A stretch of 17,000 nt of DNA from NCBI GenBank assembly GCA_035620975.1, contig DASPFV010000105.1, positions 1 through 17,000 on the forward strand, in the 5' to 3' direction. The DNA is from DASPFV01 sp035620975 (GTDB lineage: Bacteria > Acidobacteriota > Vicinamibacteria > Vicinamibacterales > 2-12-FULL-66-21). A program made the translations under genes and the position numbers. Positions 1 to 7,507 of this stretch are shown here, piece by piece. Each line of letters starts with the position of its first letter. The stretch's first letter is position 1. The notes under the pieces are model-generated. The model worked only from the letters and a program-made list of their open reading frames with translations, had not been told where the DNA came from and ran no database searches.

Positions 1-12
1 CGGCAGTAGCCA

Positions 13-73
13 TTGCTCGCCGTTCGCAGCTCGCGGGTCGCGGCCCGCGAGCTGCGACACGAGCCGCGAGCAA
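13..73. repeat. Long inverted repeat in gene-free start of window
   Basis: A perfect 13-bp inverted repeat has arms CGCAGCTCGCGGG (25-37) and CCCGCGAGCTGCG (44-56) around a 6-base loop. It sits inside an outer 8-bp pair, TTGCTCGC (13-20) and GCGAGCAA (66-73). No T tract follows, so it is not a classical intrinsic terminator. It could end an upstream transcript or be an interspersed palindromic repeat. From 74 to 279 I see no gene or other signal. Confidence 0.7.
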
Positions 74-279
74 CCCCTGATCCCCTCCCCGATCGTCGAT
101 CCTGCCCCCGTACTCAGTGATCCACTGGTGTTGAGTCGTCGCGGGTGTGTGTCGCCCGACAGGCCCATCCCTCCTCGGCCCAGACGCACCTGTCACGAGA
201 GTGGCGCCTGCGCGGGCGGGGCGGCCCCGTCCGGCGACACCCGCTGCGATGCTCAGCCCCAGTGAATCGCAACCCCGGA

Positions 280-285
280 TAGAAT
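280..285 (+). promoter_or_regulatory. TAGAAT -10-like box close to the MFS start
   Basis: TAGAAT matches the sigma-70 -10 consensus at five of six positions and lies 9 bases before the GTG at 295. No -35 box is seen at 16-18 bases upstream and no Shine-Dalgarno sequence precedes the start. If used, transcription would begin about 3 bases before the coding sequence, giving an essentially leaderless mRNA. Confidence 0.4.
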
Positions 286-294
286 CCGTCCACC

Positions 295-1626
295 GTGGAC
301 ATGCATTCGCGCACGCTCGACATCGGCCACCTGCTCGACGAGGGCCGCTGGAGCCGGCCACAGAAGTTCTTCGTCTTCCTGACGGCCCTCGCGATTGTCT
401 TCGACGGCGTCGACAACCAGCTGCTCGGGGCAGCCCTGCCGGCACTCATGCGCGAGTGGTCACTCGGGCGCGGCGCCTTCGCCCCCGCGCTGGCCAGCGG
501 CATGATCGGGATGATGATCGGGGGCGCGATTGCCGGCGTGGTCGGCGATCGCGTGGGCCGGCGGCTCGCCCTGATCGGCAGCGTCCTGGTGTTCGGTGTG
601 CTCACGCTGGCCGCCGCCTTCGTCGACAGCGTGGCCGCCCTGGGCGTGCTCAGGTTCCTGGCCGGGCTCGGCCTGGGCGGCGCGATGCCGAACGCCGCCG
701 CGCTCGCATCCGAGTTCGTACCGTGGCGCCACCGCCCGTTTGCCGTCACCCTGACGATCGTCTGCGTGCCGCTCGGGGGCACGCTGGCGGCGCTGCTCGC
801 GGGTCAGGTGCTGCCCGTCCTGGGCTGGCGGATGCTGTTCATGGTGGGCGGCCTGCTGCCCCTGGCCCTCGCAGTGCTCCTGTGGACCGCGCTGCCGGAA
901 TCGCCGCGCTATCTCGTGCGGGACCGGGCACGCTGGCCCGAGCTGCACCGCCTGCTCCGGCGCATCGGCCATCCGGCGCCCGAGCATGCGGAGTTCGCCG
1001 ATCCGGCCGAGCGCAGCGCGGCCCGCGCCTCCCTCCCGGCCCTGTTCACACCAGACCTGCGCGGCGACACGCTGGCTCTCTGGGGGGCGTTCTTCTCGTG
1101 CCTGCTCGCGGTGTACACCGCGTTCAACTGGGTGCCGGCGATGATGACCGGCGCCGGACTCGATCTGTCGGTCGCCAGCAACGGTCTGGCCGCCTTCAAC
1201 CTGGGGGGTGTGGCCGGCGCGATCCTCGGCGGGCTCGTCATCGCCCGCATCGGATCGAGGCCGACGATGCTCGCGATGACGGCGGGGGCCATCGCGGGAT
1301 GCGTGGGACTGGCCTCCATGTCGATCACGGCCGGGGCCGCCCACCTGCCGATCATCGTGATGCTCGGCCTGACCGGCGGCCTGATCAACGCCGTCCAGAC
1401 GACGATGTACGCGCTCGCCACGCACGTCTATCCCACGTCGGTGCGCGCCACGGGCGTCGGCACAGCGGTCGCGGTCGGACGGTCGGGCGGTGTGTTGAGC
1501 ACCTACACCGGCGCCTGGGCGCTCGAAGCCGGCGGCAGCAGCGCCTTCTTCGGATCGATCGCGGCCGCCATGGCCATCGTCTTCGCCTGCCTCGCGTCGA
1601 TCGTCCGGCACGTCCCGAGGCGATGA
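295..1626 (+). CDS. MFS transporter, aromatic-acid/H+ symporter-like
   Basis: This is a 443-aa major facilitator, a proton-driven inner-membrane permease with about 12 hydrophobic segments. The first helix carries the acidic signature DGVD (residues 37-40), in the place where AAHS-family permeases such as PcaK have their paired essential aspartates. The loop between helices 2 and 3 has MFS motif A (GVVGDRVGRR, 81-90). The stretch RFLAGLGLGGAMPNAAALAS is also AAHS-like. The substrate is probably an aromatic or other organic acid; that is a family inference. The start is GTG 295 or ATG 301, both without a ribosome binding site, behind a TAGAAT box. The gene stands alone: nothing coding lies before it and heptamer repeats follow 7 bases after its stop. 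Confidence is high for MFS and moderate for the aromatic-acid subgroup. Confidence 0.85.
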   Translation: MDMHSRTLDIGHLLDEGRWSRPQKFFVFLTALAIVFDGVDNQLLGAALPALMREWSLGRGAFAPALASGMIGMMIGGAIAGVVGDRVGRRLALIGSVLVFGVLTLAAAFVDSVAALGVLRFLAGLGLGGAMPNAAALASEFVPWRHRPFAVTLTIVCVPLGGTLAALLAGQVLPVLGWRMLFMVGGLLPLALAVLLWTALPESPRYLVRDRARWPELHRLLRRIGHPAPEHAEFADPAERSAARASLPALFTPDLRGDTLALWGAFFSCLLAVYTAFNWVPAMMTGAGLDLSVASNGLAAFNLGGVAGAILGGLVIARIGSRPTMLAMTAGAIAGCVGLASMSITAGAAHLPIIVMLGLTGGLINAVQTTMYALATHVYPTSVRATGVGTAVAVGRSGGVLSTYTGAWALEAGGSSAFFGSIAAAMAIVFACLASIVRHVPRR

Positions 1627-1633
1627 CTCGCTG

Positions 1634-1743
1634 TTCCGGCTTCCGGCTTCCGGCTTCCGGCTTTCGGCTTTCGGCTTCAGGGTTTCGGCTTTCGGCTTCC
1701 GGCTTCGGCTTTCGGGTTCTGGGTTCCGGCTTTCGGCTTCAGG
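1634..1743. repeat. Tandem 7-nt repeat, TTYCGGC units
   Basis: About sixteen degenerate copies of a heptamer, mainly TTCCGGC and TTTCGGC with some TTCAGGG and TTCTGGG, run head to tail beginning 7 bases after the stop of the MFS gene. The 7-base period is not a coding period. The same family recurs at 2709-2753 and 8985-9045. Confidence 0.85.
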
Positions 1744-1755
1744 GTGGACTTGATC

Positions 1756-1801
1756 CGGTTTGGTGGACATCTTTCCTGTGGGGGATATGATGTCCAAACC
1801 G
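1756..1801. repeat. Imperfect inverted repeat, possible IS-end remnant
   Basis: The right arm GATGTCCAAACCG (1789-1801) is the full reverse complement of the left arm (1756-1771) apart from three extra bases in the left arm, with a 17-base spacer. The TGATCCGGTTTGGTGGACA style, followed by a tiny frame beginning ATGATGTCC and stopping at 1812, reminds me of the terminal region of IS3-type elements. No transposase frame follows, so at most this is a decayed end. It may simply be a hairpin. Confidence 0.3.
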
Positions 1802-1809
1802 ATGGCCGA

Positions 1810-1920
1810 CTAGTCCAGCCCAGCCTCACCATCTCGAAATAATCCCGCAAACCGCTCTTTCGGCCGCGGCGCCGCGCCGCCCAGCTCCTCGCCGAACGAT
1901 AGGGAAGTGGATCCGCCCGA
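1810..1920 (-). pseudogene. Open in-frame tail behind the 105-aa gene
   Basis: Directly after the TGA of the gene at 1921-2238, the same frame stays open for about 36 codons to a TAG at 1810-1812. Its end reads like a natural protein C-terminus (FGEELGGAAPRPKERFAGLF followed by RDGEAGLD). It has no start codon of its own. It could be the remnant of another small gene, or chance. No function is proposed. Confidence 0.15.
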
Positions 1921-2238
1921 TCAGCGATCGTGATGGCTGAGAATCTCTAGGACTACGCCTTCAGCGATGGTTCTCATCTCCCATAATTGAAAACGGCTAC
2001 CCTCACGCAATCGGGGCACGATGAGTTCGGGCCTCAAGAACACTATCGGTACGATGGCTTGTGTTCCGGGACTGAGGGGGCCACTGTCGTCTAGCAGAAG
2101 ACCACAGTTGAACCGTTCACCTTCGTACACAAAAGGCACCAAGAAGACATGTGGCGGTGTAGGTCCTTGCCTGCCTCCCTCGTCCGTGGGAAACAGAGTG
2201 AGTTCGACTACGATGTGAGCGTCGTTCTTCTGTGTCAT
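1921..2238 (-). CDS. Small EF-Tu C-terminal-domain-like protein
   Basis: This is a 105-aa soluble protein with no signal peptide or membrane segment. The pattern LTLFPTDEGGRQGPTPP near residues 14-30, then GPLSPGTQAIVPIVFLRPEL (53-72), then RLREGSRFQL and IAEGVVLEIL, follows a family of stand-alone proteins that resemble domain III of elongation factor Tu, a beta barrel, without the GTPase. Their role is unknown to me. GC content is clearly below its surroundings: three 60-base lines at 1981-2160 give 97 of 180 G+C, about 54 percent, whereas transporter sequence at 661-720 has 46 of 60. This suggests recent acquisition. The ATG at 2236-2238 has no good Shine-Dalgarno sequence. It stands alone between repeats and possible gene fragments. 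Moderately sure of the family, sure that it is coding. Confidence 0.7.
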   Translation of the reverse strand: MTQKNDAHIVVELTLFPTDEGGRQGPTPPHVFLVPFVYEGERFNCGLLLDDSGPLSPGTQAIVPIVFLRPELIVPRLREGSRFQLWEMRTIAEGVVLEILSHHDR

Positions 2239-2325
2239 CTTGGGAGGCGACGCGGCAGTGGAGTCAGCGGCAAGGGCCTGCGGGCGAGAGTTGGGGCAAT
2301 AGACGATTCGGGACCACTATAGCGC

Positions 2326-2580
2326 CTATCGATCGGTTGCCGGCTGAAGACGCCGAGACGCCGATCCCTCGACCGTGAACGAGGTCACCAGCACATCGCC
2401 GCCGGTGCCCCAGAGCTTGGAAACATGCCAGAAGGGAAAAGGACTTTTGACGTATGCGTATGCGAGAGCCGCGCCGCCGCGAATGCCACTGACAAGTCCT
2501 GTCCCAACGCGTGCACCTCTGAGTACTGATCGACTGGATGGCGGCGTACTCCGGGGAAGGCAGCTTCTATCGTACCTTCG
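2326..2580 (-). pseudogene. Possible gene remnant without start codon
   Basis: On the minus strand one frame ends at a TAG (2326-2328) after a protein-like stretch that includes GTGLVSGIRGGAALAYAYVK and WHVSKLWGTGGDVLVTSFTV. I find no start codon in this stretch and the frame degenerates into low-complexity sequence upstream. It lies 87 bases before the 105-aa gene on the same strand and shares its less GC-rich composition. It could be the 3' end of a lost gene from the same acquired segment. The rest of 2239-2708 holds nothing else I can support. Confidence 0.2.
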
Positions 2581-2708
2581 AGACGGCCGACGCCCGCCCG
2601 GACTCGAGGGTTGGACTCCGGCGAGATCACCGCTCGCCTGTCGGGCCCGCTGGAGAGTCGGCCGGTCCTTCGCTCGACGCCCAGAGGAAAGGCATCCCCC
2701 GGCCGGGC

Positions 2709-2753
2709 ACCGAACCTGGAACCAGGAACCGAACCCGGCACCAGGAACCCGGG
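2709..2753. repeat. Heptamer-type repeat behind the TonB receptor gene
   Basis: Degenerate units such as GAACCTG, GAACCAG and GAACCCG, the reverse complement of the GTTCCNG family, fill the bases just downstream of the receptor stop at 2756. Relative to its neighbouring gene the orientation is opposite to the copy at 8985-9045. Confidence 0.7.
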
Positions 2754-2755
2754 CG

Positions 2756-5170
2756 TCAGGGCCCCGTCGCCTGGCCGGCGAAGCGCACGCGGATGCCGCC
2801 GCTGGCGAACCGGGGGGAGCCGACGGTCGTCGGCAGCGTCCCGACGTAGTACGTCTGATCGAAGAGGTTCTGCACCCCGAAGAACGCCTCGACGTTCCGC
2901 CCCAGCGAACGCGAGATGGTGAAGCCTGCCAGGGCGTAGGCGGGCAGGCCCGGCTCCGGGTAGCCGGGCACGATCCGGCTGTTCTGATCGTCGTCGTACT
3001 GCCGGCCCACGGCCTCGACCCCCGCCACGATCGTCAGCAGCCGAGGGTTCACGAAGGCCACCTGCACCGACCCGCGGTGCCGCGGGACCTGCGGCAGGTA
3101 CTTCCCGACGAGCGTCGGGTTGGCCGCGAATTCCCGTACGCGAGCGTCGTTGTAGATGTACGCCCCGGTGACCCGCCACGCCGTGCCGGGCCGGTACTCG
3201 ACATCCGTCTGCACACCCTGGATGCGCGTGCGGCCGAGGTTCTGGCGCTGCTGCGTCACGGCCGCGCCGGCCGTGGCGATCGTGACGTTCGAGACCGGAT
3301 CCTCGACGCGATTGGCGAACACGGTCGTGCGCCAGAAGAGGTCGCGCCGCGGCGAGTAGCGGATGCCGAGATTGCCGCCGACGAGCCGCTCGGGACCGAG
3401 CTCCGGGTTCGCCAGCGTCAGCACGGTGCCTACGCGGAACTGCCGGTACAGCTCGTTGAGCGTGGGGGCCCTGAAGCCCCGGCCCACGTCACCCCACACG
3501 CTGACCTTCTCGGACAGGCGGTAGATCGCCGCCGCGCGCGGGCTGACGACGGTGTCGTCCTGCTCCGGCAGCGACGGCCGATGGTTCGCCGTGGGCACGC
3601 CGCTCGGGAACGCCGTCTCCAGGTTGTGGCCGTCGTAGTTGCGCCAGCCGTCCACCCGCGCGCCCACGGTCAGGGTCAGGCGCGCCGCGGGCGTGAACAC
3701 GTCCTGCACGAACACGCCGACGTTCCGCTGGGTTCCGCCCGACACCCGTTTCAGCGTGACCGCGCTCCCCGTCACCGGATCGAGCGCGTCCTCCTCGCTG
3801 TCGCCGTCCACCCATCGCCAGTCGGCACCGGCCGTCACGGCGTGACGGCCCGCGAACGGCCGGGACCAGACCGCCGCGCCCCCCCATCCGGTCGCGGGGA
3901 CGACCTGCTCGAGCGTCATGCGGCCGACGCTCCGGGGCGGCGCCGCCGCGGGCACCGCGAGGAAGTTGCTGTGGAATCGCGTCGAGTCCAGGAACAGGCT
4001 CACCTGCAGATCGCTCTCCCCGGGCAGGCGCACGCGCACGCGGCCGCTCGCGGCCCTCCAGGTCGTGTCGTTCGCCTCGGGCGTGCCGTCGATGGTGCTG
4101 TGCTTGCCGTTGTCGCGTTCCTCGCGGAAGTAGCCACCGCGGATGTAGACGTTCACCCGCTCGCTGACGTCGTACTGGATCCGCCCGGCGATGTTGCGGA
4201 AGCCCACGTCGGCGTTGTTGTCGACGGCGCCTCGCTCGCTCTCGACGACAGGCGTATATCCGTCCGTGTCGAATACGCTCCCCTCGACCGACACGCGAGC
4301 CGGACCCCAGACATCGCTCGCCGAGACATCGAGCCTCGGGGTGTTGCGGCTGCCGAACTGGGTGCGCAGCTCGACCGTGCGCCGGGCCGGGGGGGCGCTG
4401 AGGATGTTGATCACGCCGCCCATCGCGTAGTTCCCGTACAGGCTCGAGCTGGCGTTCTCGACGATCTCGATCTGCTCGACCGTCTCGAGCGGCACGCGGC
4501 TCCAGTAGACCCACCCGCCAAAGGAATCGTTGAACGGCACGCCGTCGAGCAGAACCAGCGTCCGGCTCACGCCGCTCGGCCCGATGCCCCGCAGCGACAC
4601 GCCCTGAGCCGTCGGGTGGGCGGCGAGGCTGCTGGTCCGGCGGAAGAGGCTGAACGTCGGCACCTGCCGCAGCACGTCGTCGGCCACGACCGCCGGAGAC
4701 CGGCGGATCGCCTCGCGGCCCAGCACGCTGATGCTGCTCGCCACGTCCGCCGTGCGCTGTTCCAGGCGGGCCGCGGTGACCGTCACCGTTTCCGACACCG
4801 TCGCCGGCTGGAGCACGATCTCGAGGTTCGACCGTGGCGCGGTGCTCTCGATGGCCCGGCGCTGCTCCGCGAAGCCCTCCGCGCGCACGATCAGCACGAT
4901 ATCGCCGGAGGGCGCGGGCGATCGGAACCGGCCGTCCGGCCCGCTGGTGGTCTGCTCTTCGGCGCCGGCCGGCGAGCGGACGATGAGGGCAGCGCCGGCA
5001 AGGACAGTGCCCGTCGCGTCGCGCACCGTCCCCGATATCGACAGGGCCTCGACAGACTGACCGGCCGGCCCGATGGCCGGAGACGACGGAGTTGCGGGAG
5101 GGAGCGACAGGAGGAGCAGCAGTGAGAGAATCGGCGCAGTCATGGAGCGAGTGACCACCGATCCTAGCAT
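2756..5170 (-). CDS. TonB-dependent outer-membrane receptor with carboxypeptidase-like N-domain
   Basis: This 804-aa protein is a gated outer-membrane beta barrel that takes up a ligand with energy from TonB/ExbBD. In order it has a signal peptide (residues 1-27, hydrophobic core ILSLLLLLSL), a carboxypeptidase-regulatory-like beta-sandwich (about 45-122, SISGTVRDATG), a stretch SETVTVTA (126-133) at the usual TonB-box position, a plug (about 140-258, with VLLDGVPFND and GGVINIL), and a barrel ending in NLFDQTYY and a final IRVRF strand. The extra N-domain is common in Bacteroidota and Acidobacteriota receptors. The ligand cannot be told from sequence. I prefer ATG 5170: it has GAGG 4 bases upstream and gives the signal peptide an arginine. 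ATG 5143 is the alternative. The gene overlaps head to head with the next MFS gene, so its promoter must lie within that gene. Confidence 0.93.
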   Translation of the reverse strand: MLGSVVTRSMTAPILSLLLLLSLPPATPSSPAIGPAGQSVEALSISGTVRDATGTVLAGAALIVRSPAGAEEQTTSGPDGRFRSPAPSGDIVLIVRAEGFAEQRRAIESTAPRSNLEIVLQPATVSETVTVTAARLEQRTADVASSISVLGREAIRRSPAVVADDVLRQVPTFSLFRRTSSLAAHPTAQGVSLRGIGPSGVSRTLVLLDGVPFNDSFGGWVYWSRVPLETVEQIEIVENASSSLYGNYAMGGVINILSAPPARRTVELRTQFGSRNTPRLDVSASDVWGPARVSVEGSVFDTDGYTPVVESERGAVDNNADVGFRNIAGRIQYDVSERVNVYIRGGYFREERDNGKHSTIDGTPEANDTTWRAASGRVRVRLPGESDLQVSLFLDSTRFHSNFLAVPAAAPPRSVGRMTLEQVVPATGWGGAAVWSRPFAGRHAVTAGADWRWVDGDSEEDALDPVTGSAVTLKRVSGGTQRNVGVFVQDVFTPAARLTLTVGARVDGWRNYDGHNLETAFPSGVPTANHRPSLPEQDDTVVSPRAAAIYRLSEKVSVWGDVGRGFRAPTLNELYRQFRVGTVLTLANPELGPERLVGGNLGIRYSPRRDLFWRTTVFANRVEDPVSNVTIATAGAAVTQQRQNLGRTRIQGVQTDVEYRPGTAWRVTGAYIYNDARVREFAANPTLVGKYLPQVPRHRGSVQVAFVNPRLLTIVAGVEAVGRQYDDDQNSRIVPGYPEPGLPAYALAGFTISRSLGRNVEAFFGVQNLFDQTYYVGTLPTTVGSPRFASGGIRVRFAGQATGP

Positions 5171-6482
5171 CGAGCCTCAGGGGGGTGAAACCTGGCGGGG
5201 CCGCGCGCGATACACGCTGCTCCGCTACACCTTCGCCCTGTCGATCATCACTTACATCGACCGGGTCTGCATCTCGTCGGCTGCCCCGGCGATTCGGGAG
5301 GACCTCGGGCTCACCGCCGTGCAGATGGGATGGGTCTTCAGCGCCTTTACGTTCGCGTATGCGGCCTTCGAGATCCCGAGCGGCTGGCTCGGCGACGTGC
5401 TCGGCCCCCGGAAGGTCCTGATGCGGATCGTCCTCTGGTGGTCCGCCTTCACGGCAGCGAGCGGTCTCGCGTGGAACTTCCTCTCGCTGCTCACGGCCAG
5501 GTTTCTGTTCGGAGCGGGCGAGGCCGGCGCGTTCCCGAACATCTCCCGGAGCTTTGCGAGCTGGTTCCCGGTCAGGGAACGGGGCACCGCGCACGGCGTC
5601 GTCTTCCTGGGAACCCGGCTGGGCGCGGCGGTTTCGCCGCCGCTCGTCGTCGCCATCATCGCCTGGCTCGGCTGGCGCGCCGGCTTCGTCGTCTTCGGCG
5701 CCCTCGGGCTCGTCTGGAGCGTGTTCTGGTGGCGGTGGTTCAGGGACGATCCGGCCGATCACCCGTCGGTCACGCACGCCGAGCTCGCGGTCATCCAGGA
5801 GGGGGCGCGGACCGGGCCCTTGCCGGCGCTGCGCTGGCGCGACCTGCTCGATCTCAACCTGGCCACGATCTGCCTGATGTACTTCTGCGTGGGATACGGC
5901 CTCTACTTCTATCTGACCTGGCTGCCGACCTACTTCAAGGAAGCGCGCGGGTTCTCGACGGTGCAGGCGGCCTGGCTCGCCAGCCTCGTGCTCGCGGCCA
6001 GCGGCACGGCTGCCATGGCTGGGGGCTGGCTCACCGACGCGCTGGTGCGCCGCTACGGTCTGAAGGTGGGACGGTCGATCGGCGGGGTGGCGATGCCGTT
6101 CAGCGGCGCGTGTATCCTCGCCGCGGCGTTGACGTCCGAGCCGCTCGTCGCCGCCGCGTGGATGGCGATCGCCGCCGCTGCGGCCGATCTGTGCCTCAGT
6201 CCGAGCTGGGCGATGTGCCACGACGTCGGCGGCGAGGCAGCGGGCACCGTCACGGGCGCCATGAACACCTTCGGCAACCTGGGCGGCGCCATCAGCCCGC
6301 TCGTGGTGGGCTACAGCGTCCAGCTGTGGGGATCCTGGACGACTCCGCTCCTCGTGACGGCCGGAGTCTACGTGATCGGCGGGGTTCTGACGCTGTGCGT
6401 CAATCCGTCCCGGCGGCTCGTCCCTCAGGCCACCTTCCGCAGCTTCGTCACGCGCCCGACCTCGACCCACTCCACGACGTAG
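5142..6482 (+). CDS. MFS transporter, anion:cation symporter (ACS) type
   Basis: This 446-aa inner-membrane permease has about 12 hydrophobic helices. The first helix ends with YIDRVCIS (residues 38-45), the ACS-type signature also seen in glucarate, hexuronate and phthalate permeases. Motif A is GWLGDVLGPRK (81-91). The block GAGEAGAFPNISRSFASWF (124-142) is typical of the same family. The substrate is probably an organic anion such as a sugar acid or aromatic acid; this is family inference. ATG 5142 is chosen. GTG 5151, with GGAG just before it, is an alternative, and extension to an upstream ATG at 5073 adds a non-conserved hydrophilic leader. The first 29 bases overlap the divergent receptor gene. 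The last 58 bases overlap the 3' end of the NHL gene on the other strand, so the C-terminal tail (about 18 residues) is antisense to a conserved C-terminus. Confidence 0.9.
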   Translation: MERVTTDPSIEPQGGETWRGRARYTLLRYTFALSIITYIDRVCISSAAPAIREDLGLTAVQMGWVFSAFTFAYAAFEIPSGWLGDVLGPRKVLMRIVLWWSAFTAASGLAWNFLSLLTARFLFGAGEAGAFPNISRSFASWFPVRERGTAHGVVFLGTRLGAAVSPPLVVAIIAWLGWRAGFVVFGALGLVWSVFWWRWFRDDPADHPSVTHAELAVIQEGARTGPLPALRWRDLLDLNLATICLMYFCVGYGLYFYLTWLPTYFKEARGFSTVQAAWLASLVLAASGTAAMAGGWLTDALVRRYGLKVGRSIGGVAMPFSGACILAAALTSEPLVAAAWMAIAAAAADLCLSPSWAMCHDVGGEAAGTVTGAMNTFGNLGGAISPLVVGYSVQLWGSWTTPLLVTAGVYVIGGVLTLCVNPSRRLVPQATFRSFVTRPTSTHSTT

Positions 6483-7501
6483 ATGTTGCCGTCGCGATCG
6501 AAGCAGGCGCCGTGCGGGCAGATGAACTGCCCCGGAATGAACTTCTCCCGCGGCTCCCGGCGGAGCGGATTGTTCCAGTCCGCCGCGTTCGAGTCGCCGA
6601 GATGAGCGGCAATGCGGTTGTTCCGGTCGAGGATCGTCACGCGGCCGTGCAGGTCGGGGATGACGACGTTCCCCTGGTGCTCGTTGAAGTGGCAGGGCAG
6701 CCGGAAGCCGCTGACGAAGTCGAGATGCCGGCCGTCGAGCGTGAACCGCTGCAGGCGGTTGTTGCGCCGATCGGCCACGACGAGCACGGCCGGTGACGTG
6801 CGCGTGTCGACCCAGATCCCGTGCGGCTCGTTCAGCTGGCCGGCCTCGGCGCCGCGGCCGCCGAACGTCCGGATGGGCTCCCCCTTCGCGTTGTACTGGT
6901 TCACGTAGTACGAGCCGTAGCCGTCGCCGACGTAGACGTCGCCGTTCGGCGCAACCGCGACATTCGTGGGGTTGTAGCGCTTCGCCGTTCCGTCAGGGGC
7001 CGGCTGGTACGCCTCCACGTCCGGCGGACCCTGGATCTTCCAGACGATCTCTCCCTTCAGCGTCGTCTTCACCACGACCGCCTGCATGGCCGGCTGCGTG
7101 GAGGCTTTCGGGTTCGCCGCGTTGACGGTGAGGTAGAGGAACTCCTCGCCGCCTTCCCGGCGGACGTCGAGCCCGTGGGCCACGCCGCGGAACTCGCGTC
7201 CCCAGGAACGGACGAAGCGGCCGTCCCGGTCGAACACCACCATCGTGTCGGCGCTCTCGCTCGTCGCATGCACGGTGTGGTGCACGTAGATGTGGCCCTG
7301 CGAGTCTTCGACCACGCCATGGGTATTGCCCCACCTGATGTGCGAGGGCAGTTCGCCCCAGTCGTGGATGGCCTCGTACGTGTGGGCTCCGTGCCCCACG
7401 ACCGGACGCCGGCTGCCGGCCTTGTCCTGCACGTTCAGGAGGATCGGAGAGAGGGGCGCGGCTGCGGCCGCGGCGAGGAACTCACGTCGCCGGATTCGCA
7501 T
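6425..7501 (-). CDS. Exported NHL-repeat beta-propeller protein
   Basis: This is a 358-aa protein. The N-terminus MRIRRREFLAAAAAAPLSP is a Tat-type signal (arginines 4-6 then a short hydrophobic run), so the product is probably exported folded to the periplasm. The rest is a series of propeller blades with repeated units such as GVVEDSQGHIYV (62-73), NVAVAPNGDVYVGDG (180-194), EPHGIWVD (225-232) and PHGACFDRDGNIYVVEW (329-345), as in NHL or peptidyl-hydroxyglycine-lyase-like propellers. Such proteins bind ligands or partners, and some are enzymes; no catalytic assignment is possible here. It starts 6 bases after the DUF1501 stop, so it is very probably cotranscribed with it. Its 3' end overlaps the convergent MFS gene by 58 bp. 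There is no room for a terminator between them. Confidence 0.88.
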   Translation of the reverse strand: MRIRRREFLAAAAAAPLSPILLNVQDKAGSRRPVVGHGAHTYEAIHDWGELPSHIRWGNTHGVVEDSQGHIYVHHTVHATSESADTMVVFDRDGRFVRSWGREFRGVAHGLDVRREGGEEFLYLTVNAANPKASTQPAMQAVVVKTTLKGEIVWKIQGPPDVEAYQPAPDGTAKRYNPTNVAVAPNGDVYVGDGYGSYYVNQYNAKGEPIRTFGGRGAEAGQLNEPHGIWVDTRTSPAVLVVADRRNNRLQRFTLDGRHLDFVSGFRLPCHFNEHQGNVVIPDLHGRVTILDRNNRIAAHLGDSNAADWNNPLRREPREKFIPGQFICPHGACFDRDGNIYVVEWVEVGRVTKLRKVA

Positions 7502-7507
7502 GATCGC

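Noticed and set aside
2375..5125. A 916-codon open frame on the plus strand opposite the TonB receptor
   Set aside because: It is rich in Arg, Pro, His and Ala without any domain pattern, as expected for an antisense shadow of a high-GC gene; the minus-strand frame has a signal peptide, plug and barrel.
5073..5141. Earlier start for the second MFS gene
   Set aside because: It would add 23 hydrophilic residues without family resemblance and lengthen the overlap with the receptor gene; ATG 5142 fits the family start better.
3489..6470. A 993-codon minus-strand frame across the MFS gene and part of the receptor gene
   Set aside because: Low-complexity Arg/Gly/Ala composition, and it lies opposite a clear 12-helix transporter; a composition artefact.
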